Source of the DNA: Bradyrhizobium sp. 1
GTDB taxonomy: Bacteria > Pseudomonadota > Alphaproteobacteria > Rhizobiales > Xanthobacteraceae
Length of the DNA stretch: 64,000 nucleotides
Direction of reading: 5' to 3'
Assembly (NCBI RefSeq): GCF_023073315.1
Contig: NZ_JADPJH010000033.1
Location: forward strand, 883,098-947,097
Shown: piece by piece, positions 1-8,561 of the stretch
How the letters are laid out: each line of letters starts with the position of its first letter
How positions within the stretch are numbered: position 1 is the stretch's first letter
Program-made: the position numbers and the translations under genes
The notes under the pieces: model-generated
Seen by the model: only the letters and a program-made list of their open reading frames with translations
The model's database searches: none
What the model was told of the DNA's origin: nothing

Positions 1-4
1 AAAT

Positions 5-1267
5 CTACCGCCCCATCGCCTGATAGATCAGCGTCTTCAGCGCGAGCTGAATCCGGCCGCGCTGCGACGGGGTCTGCACCATGAAAATCCCGAACAGATC
101 GTCTTCGGGATCGATGAAGAAGAACGTGCCGCCGACGCCGTCCCAGCGATATTCGCCAAGCGGCCATGAAGTCCCTGAAGGCACCGAGGTGCGCACGGCG
201 AAGCCGAGGCCGAAGCCGCTGGTCCCGCCCGGATAATAATTCTGGTCGCGCGCGATCTTGGTCTCGGGACCAATGTGATCCGACGCCATCATCGCGATGG
301 TCTCGGGCTTGAGATAGCGCCGGCCCTCATATGTGCCACCGTTGAGCAGCATTTGTGAGAAGCGCGCATAGTCGCTGACCGTGCCGACCATGCCGCCACC
401 ACCCGATTCCCATTTCAATGGTTTCCTGGGATCGCGGACCTGCGTCATCGGACTGATCGCGCGATCAGCCGGCATCGGCTCGGCGATGCGCGGCCATTTG
501 GCGGGATCGGCCACGTAGTATGCGGTATCCGTCATTCCGAGAGGATCAAGCAGCCGCTCCTTCTCGAACTGGAGCAGCGTCTTCCCCGAGATCACCTCGA
601 TGATGCGGCCGAGCACGTCGGTGGAATGGCCGTAATCCCAGATCGTGCCGGGCTGTTCGGCGAGCGGCAGCGCCGCGATCTTCGCGACGAGTTCGGCATT
701 GGTCAAAGCCTTGTTGTCGAACAGACCCGCGTCGGCATAGACCTTGTTCACCAGGCTCCCGCCATAATAGCCGTAGGGCAGTCCGGCGGTGTGGCGCATC
801 AGATCCTTGATCGTGACGGGGCGATTGAGCGGCTCCAGCGCCAACGAAACCTTGCCGTCCTCCGCCTTCTTCTCGACGCCGACCTTCATCTCGCCAAAGG
901 CCGGAATGTACTTTGCGACGGGATCGTCGAGCGAGAGCTTGCCCTCCTCGACCAGCATCATCGCCATGACTGTCGTGATCGGCTTCGACATCGAATAGAG
1001 ACGAAAGATCGTATCCGTGCTCATCGAAATTTCGGTCGCGACGTCGCGGACGCCGAAATTCTCGTAATAGACCGGCTTGCCGTGCTGCTGAAGCAGCAGG
1101 ATCGCGCCCGGAAACGTGCCGGCCACGATCTCGTTCCGGATGTAGTCGGAAACCTTTGCGAGGCCCTCGGGCGAGAGATTGTGCGTGGTGCGCTCGGAGC
1201 CTGCCTTCGCACCCACGACGCCGAACAGAACAACAAGCGCCGCGATCAGTGCGCGGCGCCCGTTCAT
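5..1267 (-). CDS. Serine hydrolase, class C beta-lactamase / family VIII esterase fold
   Basis: Exported serine hydrolase of about 420 residues. The N-terminus is a signal peptide (a hydrophobic run ending GVVGAKA). The nucleophile motif SMSK lies near residue 92 and the second-motif tyrosine in DYGHSTD near residue 213, the arrangement of EstB-type esterases and class C penicillin-binding-protein relatives. The substrate cannot be told from sequence. I chose the ATG at 1267 because it starts one base after the TGA of the upstream paralogue, which suggests translational coupling; an ATG at 1288 that overlaps the paralogue is possible. It is the second gene of a tandem pair whose members share the whole domain, so they arose by duplication. 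Confidence 0.88.
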   Translation of the reverse strand: MNGRRALIAALVVLFGVVGAKAGSERTTHNLSPEGLAKVSDYIRNEIVAGTFPGAILLLQQHGKPVYYENFGVRDVATEISMSTDTIFRLYSMSKPITTVMAMMLVEEGKLSLDDPVAKYIPAFGEMKVGVEKKAEDGKVSLALEPLNRPVTIKDLMRHTAGLPYGYYGGSLVNKVYADAGLFDNKALTNAELVAKIAALPLAEQPGTIWDYGHSTDVLGRIIEVISGKTLLQFEKERLLDPLGMTDTAYYVADPAKWPRIAEPMPADRAISPMTQVRDPRKPLKWESGGGGMVGTVSDYARFSQMLLNGGTYEGRRYLKPETIAMMASDHIGPETKIARDQNYYPGGTSGFGLGFAVRTSVPSGTSWPLGEYRWDGVGGTFFFIDPEDDLFGIFMVQTPSQRGRIQLALKTLIYQAMGR

Positions 1268-1268
1268 G

Positions 1269-2555
1269 TCACTTTTCCATAGCTTCATAAACCAACTGCT
1301 TCAATGTCCGCTGCACGCGCTGGCGCTCGGTCGGGGTCTGCTCCAGCAGGACAAAGAACATGTCCTGCTTCGGGTCGATCACGAAATAGCAGCCGGAGGC
1401 GCCGTCCCACTTCAATTCCCCGAGATCACCGGGCGGCGGCGGTTTTGCGTTGCCGGGGTCGGTGCGAACCGCAAGGCCAAGGCCGAAGCCAAAGCCGTCG
1501 CCGGGGAAGTAGAAATAGTCGCGATCGACGCCGGACTTCGGACCGATCTGGTCGGTCACCATCAGCTTGAACGTTTCGGGCTTGAGGATGGTCTTGCCGT
1601 CGAGCGAACCGCCGTTGAGCAGCATCTGCGCAAAGCGCTCGTAGTCCGCCATGGTCGAGACCATGCCGCCAGAGGCCGACTGCCATTTCTTGACAACGGT
1701 CGGATCGTTGATCCGGCCGACGCGGAAATCGCTGTCGTTCGGCACCGGCTGCGCGAGAAGCTTTTGTTTCTCGGGGTCGGTAACGAGGAAGCCGGTGTCG
1801 ACCATGCCGAGCGGACCGAGCAGCTTCTCCCGCTCGATGTCCAGCAGCGGCTTGCCGGCCGCGACTTCCATGACGCGCGCCAAAATGTCGGTGGAATGGC
1901 CGTATTGCCAGAGCGCGCCGGGCTGATTGTGCAGCGGCAGTTTGGCGATGCGCTCCGCGAACTCGGCGAGGTCGAAATCGCCGTCGTAAATCTTGGCGTC
2001 ACGATAGGCCTTGCGGACAAGACTCTCGCCGTAGAAGCCATAGGTGACGCCTGAGGTGTGCGTCATCAGATCGTGCACCGTCATCGGCCGGTTTTGCGGC
2101 ACCAGCTCGAGCGACTTGGTGCCGTCGTCGGCCTTCTTCTCGACGCCGACCTTCAAATTGGCGAAGGACGGAATGTATTTCGAGACGGGATCATCGAGCT
2201 TGATCGTGCCGTCCTCGACCAGCTTCATCGCGACCACCGAGGTGATCGCCTTGGTCATCGAGAACAGACGGAAGATCGTCTTGTCGGTGATCGGCGCCTT
2301 GCTGGCGACGTCCTGCACGCCGAAGGCTTCGCGGAAGACCGGCTTGCCATGCTGCTTGATCAGCACGGTTGCGCCGGAGATCTTGCCGGTCGCGACCTCG
2401 TTCTTGAAGAACTCGCTGATCTTGGCGAGCTTCTCCTGATTGAAATGCGCGCCGGCGGGAATCTCGTAAGTGCCCTCCGCGCGCGCGAGCGACATCGCGC
2501 CGAGCGAAACGAGCGCGCCGCAGACCAGCGCACGCAGTCCAGACTGTAAAATCAT
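1269..2555 (-). CDS. Serine hydrolase, class C beta-lactamase / family VIII esterase fold (paralogue)
   Basis: A 428-residue exported serine hydrolase, first gene of the tandem pair. It has a signal peptide (hydrophobic run ending AMSLARA), the SMTK nucleophile motif and WQYGHSTD in place of the YxN motif. The reading frame stays open upstream to 2726, but the ATG at 2555 follows a strong GGAGGGG ribosome-binding site and is directly followed by the signal peptide, so I take it as the start. The likely role is periplasmic ester or peptide hydrolysis. True beta-lactamase activity is not implied, because this fold is dominated by esterases and D-aminopeptidase-like enzymes. Confidence 0.88.
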   Translation of the reverse strand: MILQSGLRALVCGALVSLGAMSLARAEGTYEIPAGAHFNQEKLAKISEFFKNEVATGKISGATVLIKQHGKPVFREAFGVQDVASKAPITDKTIFRLFSMTKAITSVVAMKLVEDGTIKLDDPVSKYIPSFANLKVGVEKKADDGTKSLELVPQNRPMTVHDLMTHTSGVTYGFYGESLVRKAYRDAKIYDGDFDLAEFAERIAKLPLHNQPGALWQYGHSTDILARVMEVAAGKPLLDIEREKLLGPLGMVDTGFLVTDPEKQKLLAQPVPNDSDFRVGRINDPTVVKKWQSASGGMVSTMADYERFAQMLLNGGSLDGKTILKPETFKLMVTDQIGPKSGVDRDYFYFPGDGFGFGLGLAVRTDPGNAKPPPPGDLGELKWDGASGCYFVIDPKQDMFFVLLEQTPTERQRVQRTLKQLVYEAMEK

Positions 2556-2601
2556 ATCCCCTCCCCGGAACATGGGCGGGCGGAGTGTACTGGCCGCGCC
2601 A

Positions 2602-3153
2602 TCAGGCACAAGGGTTGCCGTAGCGCGCCAAAACGTCCGTGTGGAGAGCGGCGCTTGCCTCGGAGAAGCAACAAAATATGACATGCGCGACCAGCGGCGC
2701 GGCCGGCAGGGCTTCCATGGTCGCATTGATCGCGATCTTCGCGGCCCGGTCGGCCGGGAAACGGAAAATGCCGGTCGAAATCGCGGGGAATGCTACCGAG
2801 GTCAGCTTGTGCTTGCCGCACAGCTCGATCGAACGGCGATAGCAGGAGGCGAGCAGATCGTCCTCGCCGAGCGTACCGCCGTTCCAGACAGGTCCGACGG
2901 TGTGGATCACATGCGCGGCCTTGAGCCGATAGCCTTTGGTGATCTTGGCATCGCCCGTCTTGCAGCCGTGAAGCATACGGCACTCGGCGACGAGATCAGG
3001 CCCAGCAGCCCGATGGATCGCACCGTCCACGCCGCCCCCGCCAAGGAGCGACGTGTTGGCCGCGTTGACGATGGCGTCAACGCTCAGCGTGGTGATGTCA
3101 GCAACGACGACCTCAAGCCTGGCGCCGCCAATGCGGCGCGACAGCGAGGTCAT
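2602..3153 (-). CDS. Macrodomain protein (ADP-ribose / O-acetyl-ADP-ribose hydrolase type)
   Basis: A 183-residue single-domain macro protein. The ADP-ribose pocket is visible: VDAIVNAANTSLLGGGGVDGAIH near residues 25-47 holds the NAAN motif and glycine loop, and the AISTGIF phosphate-binding loop lies near residue 140. Length and motifs match the YmdB/MacroD class, which removes the acetyl group from O-acetyl-ADP-ribose or mono-ADP-ribose from proteins. It is cytoplasmic, with no signal. It ends 3 bases before the grxD-side boundary and points the same way as grxD, so the two may share a transcript. Confidence 0.9.
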   Translation of the reverse strand: MTSLSRRIGGARLEVVVADITTLSVDAIVNAANTSLLGGGGVDGAIHRAAGPDLVAECRMLHGCKTGDAKITKGYRLKAAHVIHTVGPVWNGGTLGEDDLLASCYRRSIELCGKHKLTSVAFPAISTGIFRFPADRAAKIAINATMEALPAAPLVAHVIFCCFSEASAALHTDVLARYGNPCA

Positions 3154-3156
3154 GCG

Positions 3157-3483
3157 TCAGGCCGCGACGGCGACGCCCTTCTCGGAGAGAAGCTGCTGCA
3201 ATTCGCCGGCCTGGAACATCTCGCGGATGATATCGCAGCCGCCGACGAACTCGCCCTTCACATAGAGCTGCGGAATGGTCGGCCAGTTCGAAAAGGTCTT
3301 GATGCCGTCGCGGAGCTCGGCGGATTCGAGAACGTTGAGGCCCTTATAGCCGACGCCGATGTGGTCGAGGATCTGGACGACCTGGCCGGAGAAACCGCAC
3401 TGCGGAAACTGCGGCGTGCCCTTCATGAACAGAACCACGTCGTTCGACTTGACTTCGTTGGCGATGAATTCCGCGATGCTCAT
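3157..3483 (-). CDS. grxD: Monothiol glutaredoxin, Grx4/GrxD family
   Basis: A 108-residue monothiol glutaredoxin with the diagnostic CGFS active site inside FMKGTPQFPQCGFSGQ, followed by the glutathione-binding WPTIPQLYVKGEFVGGCDI. This class binds a [2Fe-2S] cluster with glutathione and works with BolA proteins in cluster delivery and iron sensing. The frame opens at 3516, but the ATG at 3483 gives the usual MSIAEFI start after an AAGGACA ribosome-binding site. A bolA-family gene lies 3.8 kb away on the same strand. Confidence 0.96.
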   Translation of the reverse strand: MSIAEFIANEVKSNDVVLFMKGTPQFPQCGFSGQVVQILDHIGVGYKGLNVLESAELRDGIKTFSNWPTIPQLYVKGEFVGGCDIIREMFQAGELQQLLSEKGVAVAA

Positions 3484-3679
3484 ATCCGTGTCCTTCTGGG
3501 GCGGAGCCCCCAACAATTGGTTCGGGCCGGCTCAGCCGATCTAACCCGATCCTTCCCTATATATGTAGCCCAAACCGTTGTGCATCCAAAGTAAAATGGC
3601 GGCGAACAGCCCCAGAATGAGCGGTCCAGAGGGCGCCGGGCTCATTGCATGATGCCACGAATATCATCGCCGGGGAGGA

Positions 3680-3708
3680 CTTTCATACCGTAACGGAGCC
3701 CCTATCTA
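3680..3708 (+). promoter_or_regulatory. Candidate sigma-70 promoter for egtB
   Basis: CTTTCA at 3680-3685 and TATCTA at 3703-3708 are separated by 17 bases, about 65 bases before the egtB start. The same TATCTAGG box with the same spacer length precedes the DUF1476 gene near 17.68 kb. The call rests on spacing and box similarity only. Confidence 0.35.
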
Positions 3709-3774
3709 GGACAAACCCCGGTTTTGGAACCGGGCAACGCCAACAACGTTCTCTTGTCCTGTCTGGAGAAAAAC

Positions 3775-5022
3775 GTGACGAAACAAGCCTCCGCTACGGC
3801 CAGTCCGCCGCTTTCGTCACCGCCTTTTGACCGGGGCAACCTCGCCCGGCGGCTGGAGGACGCCTTTGTCACCGTCCGCAACGAGACCGAACGTCGGGCC
3901 GCGCCGCTCTCGCCCGAGGACCAGCAGATCCAGTCCATGCCGGACGCGAGCCCTGCGAAATGGCACCGGGCCCACACCACCTGGTTCTGGGAGCAATTTT
4001 TGCTTGGCGAGCATGCGCCGGGCTACCGGCCCTTCCACCCCGATTTCGCGTTCCTGTTCAATTCCTATTACGTCAGCGCGGGCCCTCGTCATGCCCGCAA
4101 TCATCGCGGTGACATCACCCGTCCCGGCGCCAACGAGGTCGGGGCCTATCGCAGCCATGTCGATGCGGCCGTCGTCAAATTCTTCCGCGAAACCAGCGAA
4201 GACAAGCTCCAGGCCCTGGCACCGCTGGTCGAGGTCGGGCTCAATCACGAGCAGCAGCATCAGGAATTGATGTTCACCGACATCCTGCACGCCTTCGCGC
4301 AGAACCCGGTCTATCCGGCTTACGACCGGGACTGGCGCTTTCCGTCCGCGACGCGCACCGGTGACGACTGGCTGATGCTCAACGAAGGCATCCACACCGT
4401 CGGCCATGTCGACGACAGTTTTCATTTCGACAACGAGAAGCCGGCGCATCGCGCGCTCGTCGGCCCCGTCAAGGTCGCCCGCAATCTCGTCACCAACGCC
4501 GAATGGCTCGCCTTCATGCGCGACGGCGGCTACGCAAAAGCAACGCTCTGGCTGATGGACGGCTTTGCCGCCGCCAGCAAGGAAGACTGGCAAGCCCCAG
4601 GCCATTGGCGCGAGGTCGACGGCGCATGGCAGGTGATGACGCTCGCAGGCCTGAAGCCCGTCGATCCGGACGCACCGGTCTGCCACATCAGCTATTACGA
4701 AGCCGACGCCTTCGCGCGCTGGACCGGGAAACATCTGCCGACCGAGACGGAATGGGAGGTCGCGGCACGCGCGGGCGCGCTCAACGACGCCTTCGGCATC
4801 GTCTGGCAGTGGACCCGCAGCTCGTACTCACCCTACCCCGGCTACCGCGCCATCGAAGGCGCGCTCGGCGAATACAACGGCAAGTTCATGATCAACCAGC
4901 TGGTGCTGCGAGGCTCCTCGCTTGCAACTCCTGACGACCACAGCCGTATTACCTATCGCAACTTCTTCTATCCGCACCATCGCTGGCAGTTCACCGGACT
5001 GCGGCTCGCAGATTACGTCTAG
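3775..5022 (+). CDS. egtB: Ergothioneine biosynthesis protein EgtB (non-haem iron sulfoxide synthase)
   Basis: EgtB joins hercynine (trimethyl-histidine) to a thiol donor (gamma-glutamyl-cysteine or cysteine) using O2 and a mononuclear iron. The N-terminal DinB-like domain carries the iron ligands: an early HRAH and the HEQQHQE motif near residues 157-163. The C-terminal half is an FGE-sulfatase-type domain (from about residue 210 to the end). I place the start at the GTG at 3775 because GGAG sits 7 bases upstream; the frame also contains an upstream ATG at 3724 without such a site. The protein is then 415 residues. egtD follows after 51 bases on the same strand, so the pair is an ergothioneine operon. 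Confidence 0.96.
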   Translation: MTKQASATASPPLSSPPFDRGNLARRLEDAFVTVRNETERRAAPLSPEDQQIQSMPDASPAKWHRAHTTWFWEQFLLGEHAPGYRPFHPDFAFLFNSYYVSAGPRHARNHRGDITRPGANEVGAYRSHVDAAVVKFFRETSEDKLQALAPLVEVGLNHEQQHQELMFTDILHAFAQNPVYPAYDRDWRFPSATRTGDDWLMLNEGIHTVGHVDDSFHFDNEKPAHRALVGPVKVARNLVTNAEWLAFMRDGGYAKATLWLMDGFAAASKEDWQAPGHWREVDGAWQVMTLAGLKPVDPDAPVCHISYYEADAFARWTGKHLPTETEWEVAARAGALNDAFGIVWQWTRSSYSPYPGYRAIEGALGEYNGKFMINQLVLRGSSLATPDDHSRITYRNFFYPHHRWQFTGLRLADYV

Positions 5023-5073
5023 TCTTTAATCCGACGACAGATGCGCGCCGGACAGCGCGTTCAGGAGAGTATC

Positions 5074-6045
5074 ATGAATGTGCACGCCAGCGCTTTGGCC
5101 GAAGCCCATCTTCCCGACGAGCAGACCACCGCCTTCGCCCGCGAGGCCATCGAGGACCTCTCGCAGCAGCCGAAAAAGCTGTCGCCGAAATACTTTTACG
5201 ACGCGACAGGGTCGGAGCTGTTCGAGGCCATCACGAAGCTGCCGGAATATTATCCGACGCGCACCGAGCTATCGATCCTGAAGGAACGCGGCAGCGAGAT
5301 CGCAAAGATCATTCCGGAGCATGCGGCGCTGGTCGAGTTCGGCGCGGGTGCAACCACGAAGGTCCGCCTGCTGCTCAACCAGTGCAAGTTCGCGGCCTAT
5401 GTGCCCGTCGATATCTCCGGCGATTTCCTGAAAGCGCAGGCGAACGGCCTGAAGCGGGATTTTCCCTCGCTCGGTATCTATCCGGTGGCCGCCGACTTCA
5501 CCACGCCATTCGAGCTGCCCAAGGCGGTCGCGTCGATGCCCAAGGTGGGCTTCTTCCCGGGCTCGACCATCGGCAATTTCGAACCGCATGAAGCCCAGGC
5601 CTTCCTGAGGAGCGCACGCGAGATCCTCGGCCGGGGCGCGCAGATGATCATCGGCGCGGATCTCGAGAAGGACGAGCGCGTGCTCCACGACGCCTACAAC
5701 GATGCCGCCGGCGTCACCGCGCGCTTCAACCTCAATGTTCTCGTGCGGATCAACCGCGAGCTCGGCGGCAATTTCGACCTGTCCGCCTTCACCCATGGCG
5801 CGATCTACAATCGCGAGCGGCACCGCATCGAGATGCACCTGATCAGCAAGAAGAACCAGACGGTGCGCCTGCTCGGCACCAGCTTCTCGTTCCGCCCGGG
5901 CGAGAGCATCCACACCGAGAACAGCTATAAATACAGCATCGAACGTTTCGCCACGCTGGCGCAGGGCGCCGGCTGGCGGGTGCGCGAGAGCTGGACCGAT
6001 GCGGCGAAGATGTTCTCGGTGCATGCGCTGGAGGTGGCGGAGTAA
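5074..6045 (+). CDS. egtD: L-histidine N(alpha)-methyltransferase EgtD
   Basis: EgtD trimethylates histidine with SAM to give hercynine, the EgtB substrate. The 323-residue product has the EgtD-family N-terminus (LSQQPKKLSPKYFYDATGSELFEAI), the SAM-binding EFGAGATTKVRLLL segment near residue 90 and the characteristic FFPGSTIGNF motif near residue 160. The start at 5074 is set by an AGGAG site 9 bases upstream and by the family length of about 320; an in-frame ATG at 5041 lacks this support. It converges with the LtrA gene, leaving only 13 bases between the two stops. Confidence 0.97.
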   Translation: MNVHASALAEAHLPDEQTTAFAREAIEDLSQQPKKLSPKYFYDATGSELFEAITKLPEYYPTRTELSILKERGSEIAKIIPEHAALVEFGAGATTKVRLLLNQCKFAAYVPVDISGDFLKAQANGLKRDFPSLGIYPVAADFTTPFELPKAVASMPKVGFFPGSTIGNFEPHEAQAFLRSAREILGRGAQMIIGADLEKDERVLHDAYNDAAGVTARFNLNVLVRINRELGGNFDLSAFTHGAIYNRERHRIEMHLISKKNQTVRLLGTSFSFRPGESIHTENSYKYSIERFATLAQGAGWRVRESWTDAAKMFSVHALEVAE

Positions 6046-6058
6046 GCGCTTCGGAAGT

Positions 6059-7255
6059 TCAGTGCTCCGCGGCCTCCTCCACCTTTGACCCCAGCGACAG
6101 CGACTCCCACACCGCCACGACGATCATGATCACGGTCGTCGCGACCGACAGCCAGAGCGGCGAGAGATCGGCGGCGAACCACCACAGCATCAGCAGCAGG
6201 ATGATGCCGATACCGTGCGAGAGCTGGAGGAAGCCGCGGATCGCGTGCTTGAACAGAATGGTGCCGACCAGGAATACCAGGGGCCCGCCGATCGTGCTGA
6301 CGATGGTCCTGATATCGGAATGTCCGGTCGGGTGCTTCAGCACCAGTTCGTCCGCGACCGCGGTCAGGATGATGCCGGCGATGATCGGCATGTGCAGATA
6401 GGTGTAGGCGAGCCGCGCCAGCCGGCCGGATTCTGCGGATTTCGAGATCGTTTCGGAGCCGGCCTCGGCGCCCTTGTGGAAATACACCCACCACATCGCG
6501 ATGGCTCCGACCAGTGCCGAGACGAAGGCCAGGATGTTGTCCGCGGTCCACTCCAGCTCGGCGAAGGTCGCGCCGTTGACGACGACGGCCTCGCCGAGCG
6601 CGATGATGATGAAGAGTGAGCAGCGCTCGGCCATGTGGCCGCCTTCGACGGCCCAGGCCTCGACCGACGAGAAACCCAGCTTCGGGACCCAGAAGCGGAC
6701 CGACGGCGAGACATATTCGATCGTCAGCGCCACGATCCAGAACCACAGCCGCGCCTCATCATGCGCGAGGCCGCCGACGATCCAGAAGATCGCGGAGCCG
6801 CACAGCCAGACCAGGATGCGGATCGCATTGTGCCGGACCGCGGTCCGGTGACGCGGGGTCGCAAACAGCCAGAACGCGGTGCGTCCGACCTGCATGGTCG
6901 CGTAGGCGATCGCAAACCAGAGGCCACGGCCGTCGAAGGCGGTCGGGATCGTCGTGGACAGCACGAGGCCGCCGAGCATCATCAGGAAGATCAGGATGCG
7001 GACCGGCGTCAGTTCGGGATTGAGCCAGTTGGTGACCCAGGCGGTATAGACCCACACCCACCACACCGCCAGAAACAGCAGCGTGACCTCGACCGCGCCG
7101 AGCGGCGTGAAATGGTGCAGCAGCGTGTGTGACACCTGTGTCACCGCAAAGACGAAGACGAGATCGAAGAACAGCTCGACGTTTGTGACCCGGCTGTGCT
7201 GGTTCGGCAGGATGACGCGGAACATCGCGCCGCGTGGATTGTCCGCAGCCATCAT
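6059..7255 (-). CDS. Low temperature requirement A (LtrA) family membrane protein
   Basis: A 398-residue integral membrane protein of the LtrA family. The start region VTNVELFFDLVFVFAVTQVSH is the family signature, and about ten hydrophobic segments follow, including the WAVEGGHMAERCSLFIIIALGE block near residue 200 with its conserved histidine and glutamates. LtrA was named from a cold-sensitive Listeria mutant; the biochemical activity is not established, so no substrate is assigned. Two ATGs are adjacent at 7255 and 7252; either may be used. Confidence 0.9.
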   Translation of the reverse strand: MMAADNPRGAMFRVILPNQHSRVTNVELFFDLVFVFAVTQVSHTLLHHFTPLGAVEVTLLFLAVWWVWVYTAWVTNWLNPELTPVRILIFLMMLGGLVLSTTIPTAFDGRGLWFAIAYATMQVGRTAFWLFATPRHRTAVRHNAIRILVWLCGSAIFWIVGGLAHDEARLWFWIVALTIEYVSPSVRFWVPKLGFSSVEAWAVEGGHMAERCSLFIIIALGEAVVVNGATFAELEWTADNILAFVSALVGAIAMWWVYFHKGAEAGSETISKSAESGRLARLAYTYLHMPIIAGIILTAVADELVLKHPTGHSDIRTIVSTIGGPLVFLVGTILFKHAIRGFLQLSHGIGIILLLMLWWFAADLSPLWLSVATTVIMIVVAVWESLSLGSKVEEAAEH

Positions 7256-7293
7256 CGTGCCCCGTCGCGCTGGTCAGGTCGGGTGCAACTTCG

Positions 7294-7530
7294 TCAAGTG
7301 CCGGGTACGCCGGTTTGCAGCGCCAGCGCGTGCAGCACGCCGCCCATCTGGCCTTGCAGCGACTGATAGACGATCTGGTGCTGCTGGACGCGGGACTTGC
7401 CGCGGAAGGATTCCGAGATCACGGTCGCGGCATAGTGATCGCCGTCACCGGCGAGGTCACGGATGGTCACCTCGGCATCGGGGATCGCTGCCTTGATCAT
7501 CGCCTCGATATCGTGGGCGTCCATGGGCAT
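7294..7530 (-). CDS. BolA family protein (IbaG/BolA-like)
   Basis: A 78-residue BolA-fold protein. It shows the family pattern: MDAHDIEAMIKAAIPDAEVTIRDLAGDGDHYAATVIS at the N-terminus, the FRGKSRVQQHQIVYQSL helix and a C-terminal histidine in GGVLHALAL that can act as a cluster ligand. BolA proteins pair with CGFS glutaredoxins in [2Fe-2S] handling, and grxD lies nearby on the same strand. A second in-frame ATG at 7524 would drop two residues. Confidence 0.93.
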   Translation of the reverse strand: MPMDAHDIEAMIKAAIPDAEVTIRDLAGDGDHYAATVISESFRGKSRVQQHQIVYQSLQGQMGGVLHALALQTGVPGT

Positions 7531-7737
7531 TCGGGTCGTGCTCCTGTCTCGTCTTTCGGTCTCGGCTTCGAATCGCTTGCCGGGGTCCGGATCGGTAAAG
7601 CCAAACTTGCCGGCAGGGCCAAACTTAGCGTGAACGGCCTTCTACGTCACGCCTTCAGGCACTATATGCCTGATCCCATCCGGATAAAGGCACGACAAAG
7701 TGCCGCGCGCGGCAGATGATCGAAAAGGCGTGAACTC

Positions 7738-8097
7738 ATGAAGCTCCCAGGGCCCGACCACCCCATCACCATCACCCAAAACCCCCGCCGCGTCCGCGTC
7801 ACGGCCGGCGACGTCGTGATCGCCGAGAGCAGCAAGGCGCTGGTCTTGAAGGAGGCCAAATATCCGGCGGTGCAATATGTGCCACGGGAGGACGCCAACA
7901 TGGCGCTGCTGGAGCGCACCGAACGCGTCACCCACTGCCCGTACAAGGGCGACGCGAGCTATTACAGCGTCAAGGCCGACGGCAAGACGCTCGACAACGC
8001 GATCTGGACCTATGAGGCGCCCTTCCCCGCGATGACGGAGATTTCCGGTCATCTCGCCTTTTATCCGGACAAGGTGAAGATCGAGGAAGTGGGGTAG
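7738..8097 (+). CDS. DUF427 domain-containing protein
   Basis: A 119-residue DUF427 protein. The family's core is visible: VRVTAGDVVIAESSKALVLKE, then YPAVQYVPREDANMALLERTE and the THCPYKGDASYYSV cysteine-containing strand. It is cytoplasmic with no signal. The family has no confirmed enzymatic role that I can apply here. It is preceded by about 200 bases of non-coding sequence after the divergent bolA. Confidence 0.93.
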   Translation: MKLPGPDHPITITQNPRRVRVTAGDVVIAESSKALVLKEAKYPAVQYVPREDANMALLERTERVTHCPYKGDASYYSVKADGKTLDNAIWTYEAPFPAMTEISGHLAFYPDKVKIEEVG

Positions 8098-8112
8098 CCC
8101 CCGCTATACGTC

Positions 8113-8185
8113 GCCGTCATGGCCGGGCCTCGTCCCGGCCATCCACGTTCTTTGCCACTGCCCGGGACAAGCCCGGCATGACGGC
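8113..8185. repeat. Palindromic intergenic repeat (GTCATGGCCGGGC type)
   Basis: Arms GCCGTCATGGCCGGGCCTCG (from 8114) and the near-complement CCCGGGACAAGCCCGGCATGACGGC (8161-8185) can fold into a long stem. Elements of this type are scattered through Bradyrhizobium intergenic regions. It lies between the convergent DUF427 and DUF1328 genes and could also end both transcripts. Confidence 0.7.
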
Positions 8186-8208
8186 TGAGTGCGTGGCAAG
8201 CAGTCCGG

Positions 8209-8382
8209 CTACGCCCTGAAGATCGTGAGCCCGAGCACCAGCAGCACCAGGAAGATCACGACGAAGACGTAGAACAGGAAGCGGGCAATATCGGCGGAGG
8301 CGGCCGAGATGCCGGTGAAGCCGAGCACGCCCGCCACGATCGAGATCAGCAGGAAGATCAGCGCCCATTTCAGGATCGTCAT
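8209..8382 (-). CDS. DUF1328 small membrane protein
   Basis: A 57-residue protein of the DUF1328 (YtjA-like) family with two transmembrane segments: MTILKWALIFLLISIVAGVLGFTG, the linker ISAASADIARFLF, then a second hydrophobic helix ending GLTIFRA. The start at 8382 has GGAGTTGGCG just upstream and the canonical MTILKWA sequence; the frame upstream to 8421 is not conserved-looking. Its role is unknown; it is probably an inner-membrane stress protein. Confidence 0.9.
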   Translation of the reverse strand: MTILKWALIFLLISIVAGVLGFTGISAASADIARFLFYVFVVIFLVLLVLGLTIFRA

Positions 8383-8561
8383 CGCCAACTCCGATCTAAG
8401 GGCGCGCCTTACGGCCCTCAACCTTTACGTGGACCCTAACTACGCTGCACGGAACTGGTTCCTGACGCGCTGCGCGGGCGATGCGCGGCACAAACTGCGC
8501 TTGCTGAATCCGGTTCCCGGCGGCACAGTCCGCCCGGGACAGGAGCGCAACCGGGGCGGCC

